DNA from: JBGSYJ01 sp041748075
Lineage (GTDB): Bacteria; Acidobacteriota; Thermoanaerobaculia; Gp7-AA8
Reading direction: 5' to 3'
Length of the DNA: 64,000 nucleotides
Assembly: GCA_041748075.1 (NCBI GenBank)
Contig: JBGTDX010000022.1
Span: forward strand, 1-64,000
In this document: positions 8,175 through 17,398 of the stretch, piece after piece
Layout: the number at the start of each line of letters is the position of its first letter
Position numbering within the stretch: the stretch's first letter is position 1
Notes under the pieces: generated by a model
Told to the model about the DNA's origin: nothing
Database searches by the model: none
The model's input: only the letters and a program-made list of their open reading frames with translations
Made by a program: the position numbers and the translations under genes

Positions 8175-11100
8175 CAGGAGCCTCCCTCACGTCGCCGAGT
8201 CCGCGGCGCAACTGCGGACGCATCCTGGGGCGCGCCGGCCGGCGTTTCCGGATCATCCGACACGGTAAAGACGCCACCTTCACGCATGTAAAGCCGCTGC
8301 ATCTCTTCCAGGTTCATCGGACGAGATCCCAACCGGTTGAATACAGCGACCTGGTTCCCGCTCTCGTCGGCCGCTCGATCTCGATCCAGACCCTTCGACA
8401 GGGCGAGCGCAGGACCATGGGTGTGCTTTCTGGCGATCAGCTGTGGATACGGACGCGGACTGAACCCCTGATATCCCGGAACCGTCGACGGCGAGGTGAG
8501 CTGCAGCACGAAAACTCCATTCTTTCCGTCGGCGACGTAGGCAAACAGCGAGGCGTTCGTCGATGCGACCTTGATATCGTAAGTATCCTTCAGCATGCCG
8601 CCGGTCCACTTCTGATCGATGAAGGGTTTATCCGGACGTTCAACATCCACGATGACCATTCCCTCGGCTCCGGCGGCGACGTACGCGTACGTTCGTGCCA
8701 CATAGACGTTGCGCGCATCCGCGAGCGGAACTCTGGCTGCCAGCCGTGGCTTGCCGGGGTTGGTCACATCCACCACCGCCAGCCCTTCAGCATCCGTAAC
8801 GAACGCGTAACGGAACTGAACCTGCACGGAGGTACCCTTCCGAATCTCCGGCATGAGCGCGATCACCTTCGGTTCAAGCGGCGCGGAGATATCGAGCACG
8901 ACCATCCCACGATCCGCCAGGATGTAGGCGTGATTCCCTGCGACGGTGAGGTTCAATGCCCCGGTGAGGATGCCGTCGGGGTTGTACGTTAGTGCCCGTT
9001 CAAGGAAGTTGTTTTCCGGATCACCGTCGGTCAGCGTATTCGTATTGGTGAGGATCAGCCCTTCTTCCTTGTCGCTGATGAAGGCGTAACTGTAAATCGG
9101 ATGAATGGGTTGTTCCTGATTCACCGGGAGCGGTCTCCGGTGCGGGGCCATCGGCATGTTGGTCGGCAGAGCAACGGCGGTCGCGTACTTACTCCGGATC
9201 CAGGTCCGCTGTCCCACGGGCGAGACCGGCGCCGAAACGATCCGCTCAGAAAGGCCCTTGTTGTCGATGCTGGCCACGTCGTAGACGATCATTCCGTCGC
9301 TGCCCTGCGCGGTGAAGAGATACTCACCCCGCAACTGGATGTGCCGCACACCATGGCCGTGGTGATGTTGCGCCATCTCCAGTTCGAGACCGCGCTTCTG
9401 AAGCCTCTCCCAGTCGTAGGGGTAGACGATCTTGTGAAGGCTGCTTCCGTAGACAGCCTGAGGTTCTTCCCACTCGGTGACTGCGACGCCTTCGAAGCCT
9501 TCATCGTCCAGTGCAACCCAGAGGAACCGACCGACGAAGTTGACGAAGTTCGTTCCCTGAAGGAGCAGCTGAGCCATCCAGGCATTGTTGTCGTTCTCGT
9601 TCGAGATGTGGCAATCCGAGCAACCTTTGGTCTCGATGGTGCGGACGGTGTGCGGGACATGCGGATTGAACGCCTGCCCGTTGAATCCCGGCGCGGAAAT
9701 GGTCGGCTGCTGGATGTAGAAGCGCTCGCGGTTGGGGTTGGTGGAACTGAGGACCAGCGCGCTGGACGAGCGCACCGGCGAGATTTTGTTCCCTTTGATG
9801 TTCGCCGCAACGCCGAGCATGTAAGCATCGGCCCGCACTACCTGAGGATTGTACGAGGCGTAGTTTCTCGTCGTCTCGCCCTCATAGCGAAGCATCTCCG
9901 ATTTCTCGTTCGCCGTCTGCGGAAGGTGGCAGCCGAAACAATTCGTGATCCACGACGAATGGCAGGAGTAACAGGTCATCGAGTCGTCGGTGTGGGCGTA
10001 CGAGCTCCCATTCGACGCAGTCTGCGCGCCCCATGTGCGACCATCCTTGCGGACTGTCTTGGCGTATGCCGACTTCTCGTTGTACCGGGCATTTCCGGGC
10101 GTGACCGTATCCCGCACCTGAACCGATTCCCACTCGAGATCGGGGTTCATCATCGAGCGCTGATAGAGCCTTCCTTCACGCCATACGAAGCGCCGCTGTC
10201 CGAACGGTGTGGTACCGAGGGATAGATCCGTCCCGCCAGGTGGCGCGGCGGGGCCAGAGGTCCTCAGGTTCGTGTACTGCTCGGTCGTGCCGTGACAGTC
10301 CTTGCATTCGATTTCGATCGAAGCTGCATACTCGCTGTGCAGCATCCCGTTGCCGTGCTCGTCGATGTCGAAGTGGCAGTCCACGCAGTGCATCCCCCGC
10401 TCGAGGTGGATGTCGCGAAGATGGACGGCCTTCTGGAACTTGGCCGGATCATCGAACGGCACGATCTTGTTCTCGGCGTCGAGAAGGTTTCCCTTCCGAT
10501 CGCGTTTGAACACGGCGCTGAAAATCCATCCGTGTCCATGGTAGTCGGCAAACTGAGTGTGCTTGAGCAGAGGATTCAGATTCGAGACATTCTCGAGAAA
10601 TTCGATGGCGCGCCACAGACCGCGTACCGCCGCGCCTTCGGGGTTGCGATTGAGGCCTTCCCGCCGCTCTTCTCTTTCCGGCGTATCCGACTTGAGCATC
10701 ACATACGCCGTCGGATACCGCTGCTCCTTCGGAAACATGTGTTCGGCGTCGCTTTCGTAGTCCCACATCGTGTATCCGAGGTAGGTGTTCACGAACGAGT
10801 TCGGCTGGTGCATGTGGCACGACATGCACTGGCTCGTCGGGACGGCGCGTGTGAGCCGATGGGCGATCGGATGCCCTTTTTCGTTCTTGGGAATGGTGGG
10901 GTCACCCGTTGAGCTCATTCCGCGGTGGCCGAACTTCGCGTATGGCCCGGAGTGGAGCGGATCCCGGTCGTTGGCATAAACAACGTGACAGGCCGTGCAA
11001 CCGCTCGACCGGAAATCACCGGGATGCTCATTCGTCCCCAGGAATGAAAGGTGCGGATCGTTCAGCCGGCTCTTGTGAAGGTTGATGATCGCCGGGCTGA

Positions 11101-11962
11101 TTCGAAGGCCGGTCCCCCGTCCCCGGTTGCTGACGCGCATGTCCGGGCGGCCTGCGTCCTCGAGAACATTCGGGTTGCCCACTTCCGGAGGAAGGTTGTT
11201 CTGAAGCAGCCCGCCGCGCTCGAACACCCGGAAGTACTCTCCGGGCTGAATCGTCTCCCATCGGGGCAGAGGCAGGAGGAACGGAAGGGCTCCTTTCTGA
11301 ATCTGCTCTTCCGTGAGAGGCTCTTTGACCTTGATCGCGCCCGGCTCCCCACCCCGTGTGTAGTTCTCCCCGAGGATGCCGTATTTGAGGCCCAGAATTC
11401 CGTTCGCATAGGCAGCTGCGGCCCAGAAAACCGCGGCGGTCGACATCGTGCTCTTGGGGACGCGGTTCGTTTCGCTTGGATGGCATCCCCCGCAGCTTTC
11501 CCATGCGACTCGAAGATCACCCGGATTGATGAACCGCACGAATTCCGGAGACTCCTTGTTCAGGAGCGTGTAGGTGCGCTCCGGGTTCCGCGCGCTTCGT
11601 CTGCCATCTACGCTCCATTCTTCCGGAAAAAGCGGCTGGACATGCGCACGGTTCTTCGCCTCTTCGTAATCGGGGTGATCGGGCATCGTGCCCCTGGCGA
11701 TCGCAGCGGAGACATCTCCGCCGTGGCAATCGATGCAGCCGAGTTTCACAGCCGGAGATGCGTGCATCGGCTCGATGCCCTGATGGCAACTCAGGCAACC
11801 GGAGCTCTTCGCATCGGCGTCGGCCTGCGTCTGCCGCAACCACTCCTGCCCAGGCGCAATCTGCCCGCTCAGAGAAACGACAGCTACGAGAAGAGACACG
11901 AATACCGCACCCGCAAGCGTGCGGCGGAATGGACGGTGTCGGATGAGTCGATCGATGCTCAT
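8174..11962 (-). CDS. Decaheme cytochrome c fused to an LVIVD-repeat beta-propeller
   Basis: A 1262-residue exported protein with an N-terminal hydrophobic signal (AGAVFVSLLVAVVSLSG). The first roughly 800 residues hold ten CxxCH haem c sites: CLSCH, CIDCH, CGGCH, CTACH, CMSCH, CVDCH, CKDCH, CYSCH, CFGCH, CSDCH. From about residue 870 to 1180, repeats such as GMIVYDVASIDNKG, GMVVLDISAPLEPK, GLAVVDVTNPGKPR and GMVIVDVERPDKP form an LVIVD-type propeller. Such propellers usually mediate surface binding; here it may dock a partner or substrate to the haem wire. It begins 4 bp after the outer-membrane barrel gene and overlaps the pentaheme gene by 1 bp, consistent with one electron-export module. 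Function is inferred. Confidence 0.88.
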   Translation of the reverse strand: MSIDRLIRHRPFRRTLAGAVFVSLLVAVVSLSGQIAPGQEWLRQTQADADAKSSGCLSCHQGIEPMHASPAVKLGCIDCHGGDVSAAIARGTMPDHPDYEEAKNRAHVQPLFPEEWSVDGRRSARNPERTYTLLNKESPEFVRFINPGDLRVAWESCGGCHPSETNRVPKSTMSTAAVFWAAAAYANGILGLKYGILGENYTRGGEPGAIKVKEPLTEEQIQKGALPFLLPLPRWETIQPGEYFRVFERGGLLQNNLPPEVGNPNVLEDAGRPDMRVSNRGRGTGLRISPAIINLHKSRLNDPHLSFLGTNEHPGDFRSSGCTACHVVYANDRDPLHSGPYAKFGHRGMSSTGDPTIPKNEKGHPIAHRLTRAVPTSQCMSCHMHQPNSFVNTYLGYTMWDYESDAEHMFPKEQRYPTAYVMLKSDTPEREERREGLNRNPEGAAVRGLWRAIEFLENVSNLNPLLKHTQFADYHGHGWIFSAVFKRDRKGNLLDAENKIVPFDDPAKFQKAVHLRDIHLERGMHCVDCHFDIDEHGNGMLHSEYAASIEIECKDCHGTTEQYTNLRTSGPAAPPGGTDLSLGTTPFGQRRFVWREGRLYQRSMMNPDLEWESVQVRDTVTPGNARYNEKSAYAKTVRKDGRTWGAQTASNGSSYAHTDDSMTCYSCHSSWITNCFGCHLPQTANEKSEMLRYEGETTRNYASYNPQVVRADAYMLGVAANIKGNKISPVRSSSALVLSSTNPNRERFYIQQPTISAPGFNGQAFNPHVPHTVRTIETKGCSDCHISNENDNNAWMAQLLLQGTNFVNFVGRFLWVALDDEGFEGVAVTEWEEPQAVYGSSLHKIVYPYDWERLQKRGLELEMAQHHHGHGVRHIQLRGEYLFTAQGSDGMIVYDVASIDNKGLSERIVSAPVSPVGQRTWIRSKYATAVALPTNMPMAPHRRPLPVNQEQPIHPIYSYAFISDKEEGLILTNTNTLTDGDPENNFLERALTYNPDGILTGALNLTVAGNHAYILADRGMVVLDISAPLEPKVIALMPEIRKGTSVQVQFRYAFVTDAEGLAVVDVTNPGKPRLAARVPLADARNVYVARTYAYVAAGAEGMVIVDVERPDKPFIDQKWTGGMLKDTYDIKVASTNASLFAYVADGKNGVFVLQLTSPSTVPGYQGFSPRPYPQLIARKHTHGPALALSKGLDRDRAADESGNQVAVFNRLGSRPMNLEEMQRLYMREGGVFTVSDDPETPAGAPQDASAVAPRTRRREGGS

Positions 11963-11966
11963 AGGC

Positions 11967-14060
11967 TCAGAATGAAAGAATCACGTTCGTGAAAATCTGG
12001 TACAGAGGTTCGTCATCTTCGTAGATGTCCTTGAAACCGGTCGCCGGAATGAACCCGGCGACACCCGCCAATATGATCACCTGGTTGTTGAGATAGGGAC
12101 GATACCGGGCTCCGACACTCAAGTCGAACCCAACCTCTTTCGAGATGTCGTCCTGAAAGAGCACGCCCTCGAGAACCTCGGTCTTGTCGAACCGGATGTA
12201 GTTCGCCGTCGCGATGATCTTGGTCTTGAGTGTCAGCTCGACGTCGACGCCGGTGCTGATAATCTGCACGCCCGGATTCACGAAGTTCGGCTGCCCCTCG
12301 TCCTTGCTGCTGTTCAGGTCGGGAATCAGGCTTCCTCGCTGCACGAGCCCGACGCCGGTGCCTGCGAGCCTGATACCGAGACGGTTCCAGAAGCTGAATC
12401 CGCCGCCGAGGAAATTCGGGTTCGAGAAGATCGCGTCGAAGCCGTTTGCCTTGCGGTCGAACACATCGTCGTCCCCGCTGGCATAGAAGACCGCAACGCG
12501 GGGACGCCACCAGTCCTTGTCAATGGAAGCCTCCAGGGCCGCCATGAATGCGCTGATCTCGACCGACTCGCGGCCTCGTTGAACGCCATCCGGACCGACG
12601 GGGCCTCCGATCGGATCGGCTCCAGCGATCGGGTTGTGGCTGTCGCGTCCGAAGACGTAGTAAACCGAATGGTCGAGGTTTGCGCGTTTGACTTTCCCGA
12701 AGCCGGACCAGCCGACGTAATGAGCCCGGATTGAATGAGGTACGAAGTCGCCGATCGGGTCGGGGCGTACGAGGAAGTCGTTCTGGTCGTAATAAAGCGA
12801 CGCCTGATCGCGCAGGAAGTGGTAGCTGAACGACGCGGTGTAACCGAAGGCGAAGAAATCCTGGATGTAGATGTTCGCGATGCCTACCTGCTGGTCCCGC
12901 CGCTCGTAGGCGATGTTCAGACCGCTGTTGGTATCTTTCTCGAGCCGGTCGAACGCAGCGACGTTGTACTGAAGGCGATTGTTCGAATAGTTTCCGAACA
13001 GCCGGATCCCGAGATTGTTGTCGTTGAAGATGAAGCCACGGAAGTCGCTCGAGAACTGCTGGACGCCTGCCCGCACGGAGACGAAATCGAAATTTGGACT
13101 GAGGTCTGCAAGCTTCCGTTCGTAGAAGAGCTCCTGAAGCCCGAACTGCCCGTCGGAACGGTCCGTACCGCGGCGGACGTCTGGATTCACGGCACCGCGC
13201 TCCCTCACCTCGAGATGGTTGAAGTTGAGTGCGATCGTCGCCCTTGCCCGCCAGGTAGCGGGTTTGAACACCGTCTGACCCTCGAACAAATCAGCCGTCA
13301 GAATGATGTTCTGGTTGAAGAACCCCTGGTCGCCTTCTCCGAAGAACTCAATGGCGCCGGCGCGCTCGGCGCTCGGGCCGGAAGGAGTGGGAACCGATCG
13401 CCCTTCGAGCAGGGTGTCGGAAGTACCCGTCAGGCTCAGGAAAATGTTCTGTCCGATGATCGGAAAATCGCCTTTGAGAACGTTCTGATTGTATGGATCC
13501 CACCAGCCGCGTGACTTTTCATCGAGCTCGTACGCGGGAGGAACGATCCGCCAGCGGTCCGTCGTCGCCTGAAATTCGTCCAGGTTCGGAACGATCTCCG
13601 GCAGTGTCTCGGCGGGAGGCGGCGGAAGTAGCGGACGCCGGGGAAGCGCACCCGGCAGATCGACTCGTATGTCCCGGCGCTGGGATGCGCTTCTGCCATC
13701 TTTAGTCGTCACCGTGACGACCATCTCGTAGGATCCGGTCGCCAGCTCATGAGGCCACCTAACCTGCCAGCGGTTCACTGGATCGACAACCGTCTCGCTC
13801 TCGAGTCCGTCGATCTGAACGACCACCTTCGACCCTGCCGGTGCCGTGGACGACCCTGCGAACATCGGCGAGGGAGCGATGACCACGATCGGATCCTCGC
13901 TCTCGATCTCGATGGTCACCGACTGCCCGAAGGCGGCGGCGCTGAGCAACAGGAGCATCGCAACATTCGTCACGAAGCCGAGGCTTCGATTGAATAGTCG
14001 CCCGCGCAGATTCCTCGAATGGCTCACAGATCTCCTCGATGGTCGTGCCCGTCGGAGCAT
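11967..14060 (-). CDS. Outer-membrane beta-barrel protein with N-terminal Ig-like domain
   Basis: A 697-residue protein. A hydrophobic segment VAMLLLLSAAAFGQS (about residues 34-48) is the signal peptide. Residues 50-135 look like a bacterial Ig-like or carbohydrate-binding fold (SVTIEIESEDPIVVIAP, GSYEMVVTVTTKDGRSA). A proline-rich linker follows, then about 500 residues of alternating amphipathic strands ending in NVILSF, a C-terminal Phe typical of BAM substrates. No haem motifs. Its place directly before a decaheme cytochrome recalls the porin partner of porin-cytochrome conduits (MtrB/PioB role), but I see no MtrB signature, so this role is inferred from context. The 89-bp gap before it is the largest in the operon. 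Confidence 0.72.
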   Translation of the reverse strand: MLRRARPSRRSVSHSRNLRGRLFNRSLGFVTNVAMLLLLSAAAFGQSVTIEIESEDPIVVIAPSPMFAGSSTAPAGSKVVVQIDGLESETVVDPVNRWQVRWPHELATGSYEMVVTVTTKDGRSASQRRDIRVDLPGALPRRPLLPPPPAETLPEIVPNLDEFQATTDRWRIVPPAYELDEKSRGWWDPYNQNVLKGDFPIIGQNIFLSLTGTSDTLLEGRSVPTPSGPSAERAGAIEFFGEGDQGFFNQNIILTADLFEGQTVFKPATWRARATIALNFNHLEVRERGAVNPDVRRGTDRSDGQFGLQELFYERKLADLSPNFDFVSVRAGVQQFSSDFRGFIFNDNNLGIRLFGNYSNNRLQYNVAAFDRLEKDTNSGLNIAYERRDQQVGIANIYIQDFFAFGYTASFSYHFLRDQASLYYDQNDFLVRPDPIGDFVPHSIRAHYVGWSGFGKVKRANLDHSVYYVFGRDSHNPIAGADPIGGPVGPDGVQRGRESVEISAFMAALEASIDKDWWRPRVAVFYASGDDDVFDRKANGFDAIFSNPNFLGGGFSFWNRLGIRLAGTGVGLVQRGSLIPDLNSSKDEGQPNFVNPGVQIISTGVDVELTLKTKIIATANYIRFDKTEVLEGVLFQDDISKEVGFDLSVGARYRPYLNNQVIILAGVAGFIPATGFKDIYEDDEPLYQIFTNVILSF

Positions 14061-14149
14061 GTGGGGACAGATCGCGAAACGAATTCCAGAGTACAGTTGT
14101 AATGGTTTGGTTCAGTCAGGATAAGACGAAATTCATAGAAAGCCAACCC

Positions 14150-16513
14150 TCAAGGTTCATATCGCAGCTTCGAGACCCCCGAAGCGAGCGTGATCTCGTC
14201 GCCGCCCTTGAGTTCAGTCTCGCGTATCCGGGTGCCGTTGACGAAGGTGCCATTGGTCGATTCCTGATCAATGGCCATCACCTTGCCGTCCTTCAGGCCG
14301 ATCCAGACATGGCGCCGCGAAACCTCGGTGCTGTCGATCACGACCTCTGCCATCGTCTTGTCCCGCCCGATATAGAAGCCTTCTTCCATTACAGGGAAGC
14401 GGTCGCCGGCTCGCAGCCCGCCGATTCCGACGATCTGCCCGTGCCACTGGACCATCATCGTTCCCTCCGGCTCGGGCATCGCGACAGTCCGGCCAGCCGA
14501 CGGTGGCGGGGCGGATTGAGGTGCCGGTGCGGGCGCGGGAGGCGGAGCAGGAGCGGCCGGGCGTGCAGCAGGGGCCGGCTGATTTTTCAACGGTGGAACG
14601 ACGGTTCGCGGCCCCGCGGCCGGTGCGGCCGCGTTTGCCGCTTTCTTTTTCTTGCGGCGGATGCTCAGCCAGGCAACAAGAGTCGCTCCTGCGACGAAAG
14701 CGAGTAGAGCGATTCCGATCAGAGCGACAAGCAACCAGATCGGGAGGTTCAGCGTATTGTCGGGTCCCATGACGTTCTCCGGACTTCCTTTCTCCTGGGG
14801 CGTCGCTGCGCTGGGCAGGGTTGCTGACGCAAGATTAATCCCAGCGGCTCGCGAGGTCCACCCCGGGCCGAATCGTGTGGTGAGCTCATGATAGAAGTGA
14901 CAGGTCGTACAATCGCCCAGCGTCTGCTTGCCCGTCATGCCTTCCGAGCCATGACAGGCAGTGCACTCTTTGATGCCGGGCATTGAAATGTCCGCCGTTA
15001 CCGCCGACTGAGTCACGTTCAGGTGACAATCGACGCACTGGAGCTTGAGACTCTCGCTGAGGTGATCGACGTGGCTGAAGTTCGACATGCCGGCGAACCA
15101 CTGGCGCGCTGTGATCGGCGGTATGACCTTCGCTCCCGCAGAGTCGAGCTCGTGACACTGGATACATCGCACCCGGAGGACGTTCCTCGCGTTCCGCACC
15201 GTCGCGCTTCCGATATCGAAGGCTGAAGGGGGACGCGTCGCGAAGATGCGCAGGACTTCTTCCGGACTCTGATTGAGCAGTTGCGTGTTTCCGCTGTATG
15301 CGTTGGCGATGACGCCCGCTACAGTGCCGAGCTCGAGCCGGTGAGGCACGGGGGGAAAGCGATTGTCGAAGGTCAGCAGATGGCAGCGCGAGCAGGCCGT
15401 CTGGTAATCGAAGGGGACGATTTTTCCGCTGGCCGTATCGACCGTGTGGCAGGAGTCACAGGTGAGCGTTTCCGCTGTGGTGCGCGTTTCTCCGGAAGCG
15501 GGAGGGCGCTTGTTGCAGTCACCGACCATATGACAGCGATGGTTGAACTTCAGCCTGTTGGGATCTCGCTTGACCTTGGGGTCGGTCTCATCCACGGCGA
15601 TCAGCTTGTTGTCGAGAAGAAGCCGGAACTGGGGATGGTCTTTTTCGAACGAGGAGACCTTCATGGCCACGTTCGCGTCCGGATAGCGGCCGGTCAGATC
15701 AGAATGACAATCGATGCAGGCTTTCTGCTGCACGACCCTAAGCCTGGGAATGTCTCGATGCTCGGCATGACAGGAATTACAGGCTCCCAGATCGGCAAAC
15801 TGAGCCTGGTGGAACGCCTGATTGTGGCACGCCAGACAGCGGGCGTCCGTGGCGCCGCCGAACGGTTCATGACAGGCTCCACACTCCCCATCGGGAATCA
15901 TCCGTTCGCCACTCGGCAGGGCCGCTCCCGCGTGCGCGACCGACAACCCCCCCGGGATGAAGGCATCCTCCCGCCCCATGATGAAGATCATCGCTACCGC
16001 AACGGTAGCAATGACAAGAGCGGCAATGGAAAGGTTGCGCTTGGACAGAAGACGGTTCTTCAGCTGGTAGGCCTTCTCGTAGTCCACCTTTGATGCCTTG
16101 AGCACGGCACCAGCCGGTCCTGCGGGAGAGGCGGCAACCGCCTCTTCCGGACCTTCGTCCTTAGCGACGCCCGGAGCCGGCTGTTCGGAGATACTCTCGA
16201 CTCTCAGAAACAGCGGTCGGGTCGGCTCTGCAATCTGCACGAGGATCTTCAGATTGCCGATCTCGACCTGATCTCCCTTCGACAGGCGGGAGGCTTCGAC
16301 CGGACGGCCGTTCAGGTACGTTCCGGTGATGCTTCCCTTGTCGAAAAGCTCATAGCCCTCACCCGACTGTTCGATGTATGCATGCTCGAGTGCGACTGCC
16401 GCATTGTCGGAGCGGAGATGGGCGTTTGTTCCGCGGCCGATCCGCAGAGTCCTTCCCTTGATCTCGCTGAGCGAGATCCGGGGACCGTCAATCCGTTGAA
16501 TGATGAATGCCAT
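14150..16513 (-). CDS. FHA - TM - decaheme cytochrome c - TM - FHA membrane protein
   Basis: Domains in order: FHA-like domain (22-93); transmembrane helix (161-179); ten CxxCH sites at 211, 226, 245, 266, 352, 374, 450, 493, 517 and 535; a second transmembrane helix (590-617) followed by RRKKKK; an Ala/Pro-rich linker (628-675); a second FHA domain (712-785). The topology is self-consistent: haem c is attached in the periplasm, and the basic stop-transfer puts both FHA domains in the cytoplasm. The C-terminal FHA keeps the phosphothreonine-binding residues (GRD, S732..H735, STNGTF); the N-terminal one has Ala in place of the Ser (ALEH) and Thr in place of the Asn (ITGT). Fourth gene of the operon, 15 bp after the cytochrome b gene. 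Probably passes electrons from the membrane to periplasmic partners, with cytoplasmic FHA domains docking phosphorylated proteins. Confidence 0.9.
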   Translation of the reverse strand: MAFIIQRIDGPRISLSEIKGRTLRIGRGTNAHLRSDNAAVALEHAYIEQSGEGYELFDKGSITGTYLNGRPVEASRLSKGDQVEIGNLKILVQIAEPTRPLFLRVESISEQPAPGVAKDEGPEEAVAASPAGPAGAVLKASKVDYEKAYQLKNRLLSKRNLSIAALVIATVAVAMIFIMGREDAFIPGGLSVAHAGAALPSGERMIPDGECGACHEPFGGATDARCLACHNQAFHQAQFADLGACNSCHAEHRDIPRLRVVQQKACIDCHSDLTGRYPDANVAMKVSSFEKDHPQFRLLLDNKLIAVDETDPKVKRDPNRLKFNHRCHMVGDCNKRPPASGETRTTAETLTCDSCHTVDTASGKIVPFDYQTACSRCHLLTFDNRFPPVPHRLELGTVAGVIANAYSGNTQLLNQSPEEVLRIFATRPPSAFDIGSATVRNARNVLRVRCIQCHELDSAGAKVIPPITARQWFAGMSNFSHVDHLSESLKLQCVDCHLNVTQSAVTADISMPGIKECTACHGSEGMTGKQTLGDCTTCHFYHELTTRFGPGWTSRAAGINLASATLPSAATPQEKGSPENVMGPDNTLNLPIWLLVALIGIALLAFVAGATLVAWLSIRRKKKKAANAAAPAAGPRTVVPPLKNQPAPAARPAAPAPPPAPAPAPQSAPPPSAGRTVAMPEPEGTMMVQWHGQIVGIGGLRAGDRFPVMEEGFYIGRDKTMAEVVIDSTEVSRRHVWIGLKDGKVMAIDQESTNGTFVNGTRIRETELKGGDEITLASGVSKLRYEP

Positions 16514-16528
16514 CGTTCCGCGAGCCCT

Positions 16529-17398
16529 TTACGGCTTCGACTCCCACGGCCAGGGAATCATCACCGACACGTTGCTGTAGTAAAACGCACCCCAGATGTG
16601 CGTCACGATCAGGATGAGCATCGCAAGCGAGAGTGGAAGGTGGAGAAACAGCCAGAAGTCGAGCAGGTTCTTGTAACGCTGCTGGGCAACGAGCCTGATG
16701 TGAAGCTCTCTGTGTTGCCGCGAGAGCACCAGAAGCTGGCGCAGGTCGGCCTGCTCCTCTCTGCCGACGCTGCCGATCTGTTTGGTCCACTCGCCCTGGC
16801 TTTTTCGCAGGGCGCTTCCCCGAGCCCCGGAGAACAGAAGCCGCCATCCGGCGGCCCAGCCAGGCACCGCCTGTTTCATCAGTTCCCGGTAGATCCGCTG
16901 GAACGGAGCTGACTTCTCCGAAGCCACGCGTGCCATGGAGCGGGCCAGCTGATTGATCTGATCGCTCATCTCTTCGATGGTCAGATTGCTTCCGACCTCA
17001 GTGAGCATCCGGGGCACGATCCGGTAGAGCACCGCGCCCAGCATACCGCTCAGGATCACGGCAATGATCACGACGAAGAGCGAAACGGCGACTCGATCCT
17101 TGAACCGGAAGCCCGTATGCGCCAGGATCACGAAGACGCTCAGGACCCCGAGATACATGTGCGCCTGAAGCCAGCTCTCGAGCTTTCCCCATCGCGTCCT
17201 GTGCCACCGTTTGCGCATACCGAAAAAAACGAGGATCAGCATGAGCGCGAGCGCAATGAAGCCGTAGATCAGGCCCATGAGCGAACCACCGTGAGGATAG
17301 GGCTCGCTCTGAATGTACCGCCAGTACGAAACAATCAACGCAATGAACAGCGCAAGGCTTAGCAGCTGCCAGCGCAGGCTGTACCGCTTCAATGGCAC
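16529..17398 (-). CDS. Membrane cytochrome b-like subunit
   Basis: A 289-residue integral membrane protein with about five helices (10-28, 41-60, 79-97, 104-124, 250-272). Two helices each carry a His pair 14 residues apart (H80/H94 and H253/H267), the pattern of bis-His diheme b-type cytochromes. A helical, charged insert (about 135-245, with EEMSDQINQLARSMARVASEK) sits between helices 4 and 5, probably cytoplasmic. The gene starts with GTG inside the stop codon of the oxidoreductase gene (TAGTG) and has GGAGGG upstream, so it is translationally coupled. Probable role: takes electrons from the FAD/Fe-S protein, or exchanges them with quinone, and passes them to the decaheme FHA protein. Not assigned to a named family. 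Confidence 0.75.
   Translation of the reverse strand: MPLKRYSLRWQLLSLALFIALIVSYWRYIQSEPYPHGGSLMGLIYGFIALALMLILVFFGMRKRWHRTRWGKLESWLQAHMYLGVLSVFVILAHTGFRFKDRVAVSLFVVIIAVILSGMLGAVLYRIVPRMLTEVGSNLTIEEMSDQINQLARSMARVASEKSAPFQRIYRELMKQAVPGWAAGWRLLFSGARGSALRKSQGEWTKQIGSVGREEQADLRQLLVLSRQHRELHIRLVAQQRYKNLLDFWLFLHLPLSLAMLILIVTHIWGAFYYSNVSVMIPWPWESKP

Noticed and set aside
12735..13514. Long open frame opposite the outer-membrane barrel gene
   Set aside because: Antisense shadow: no ribosome-binding site, no recognisable domain, and the minus-strand frame has signal peptide and barrel features. The same holds for long antisense frames opposite the decaheme, NuoF and foldase genes.
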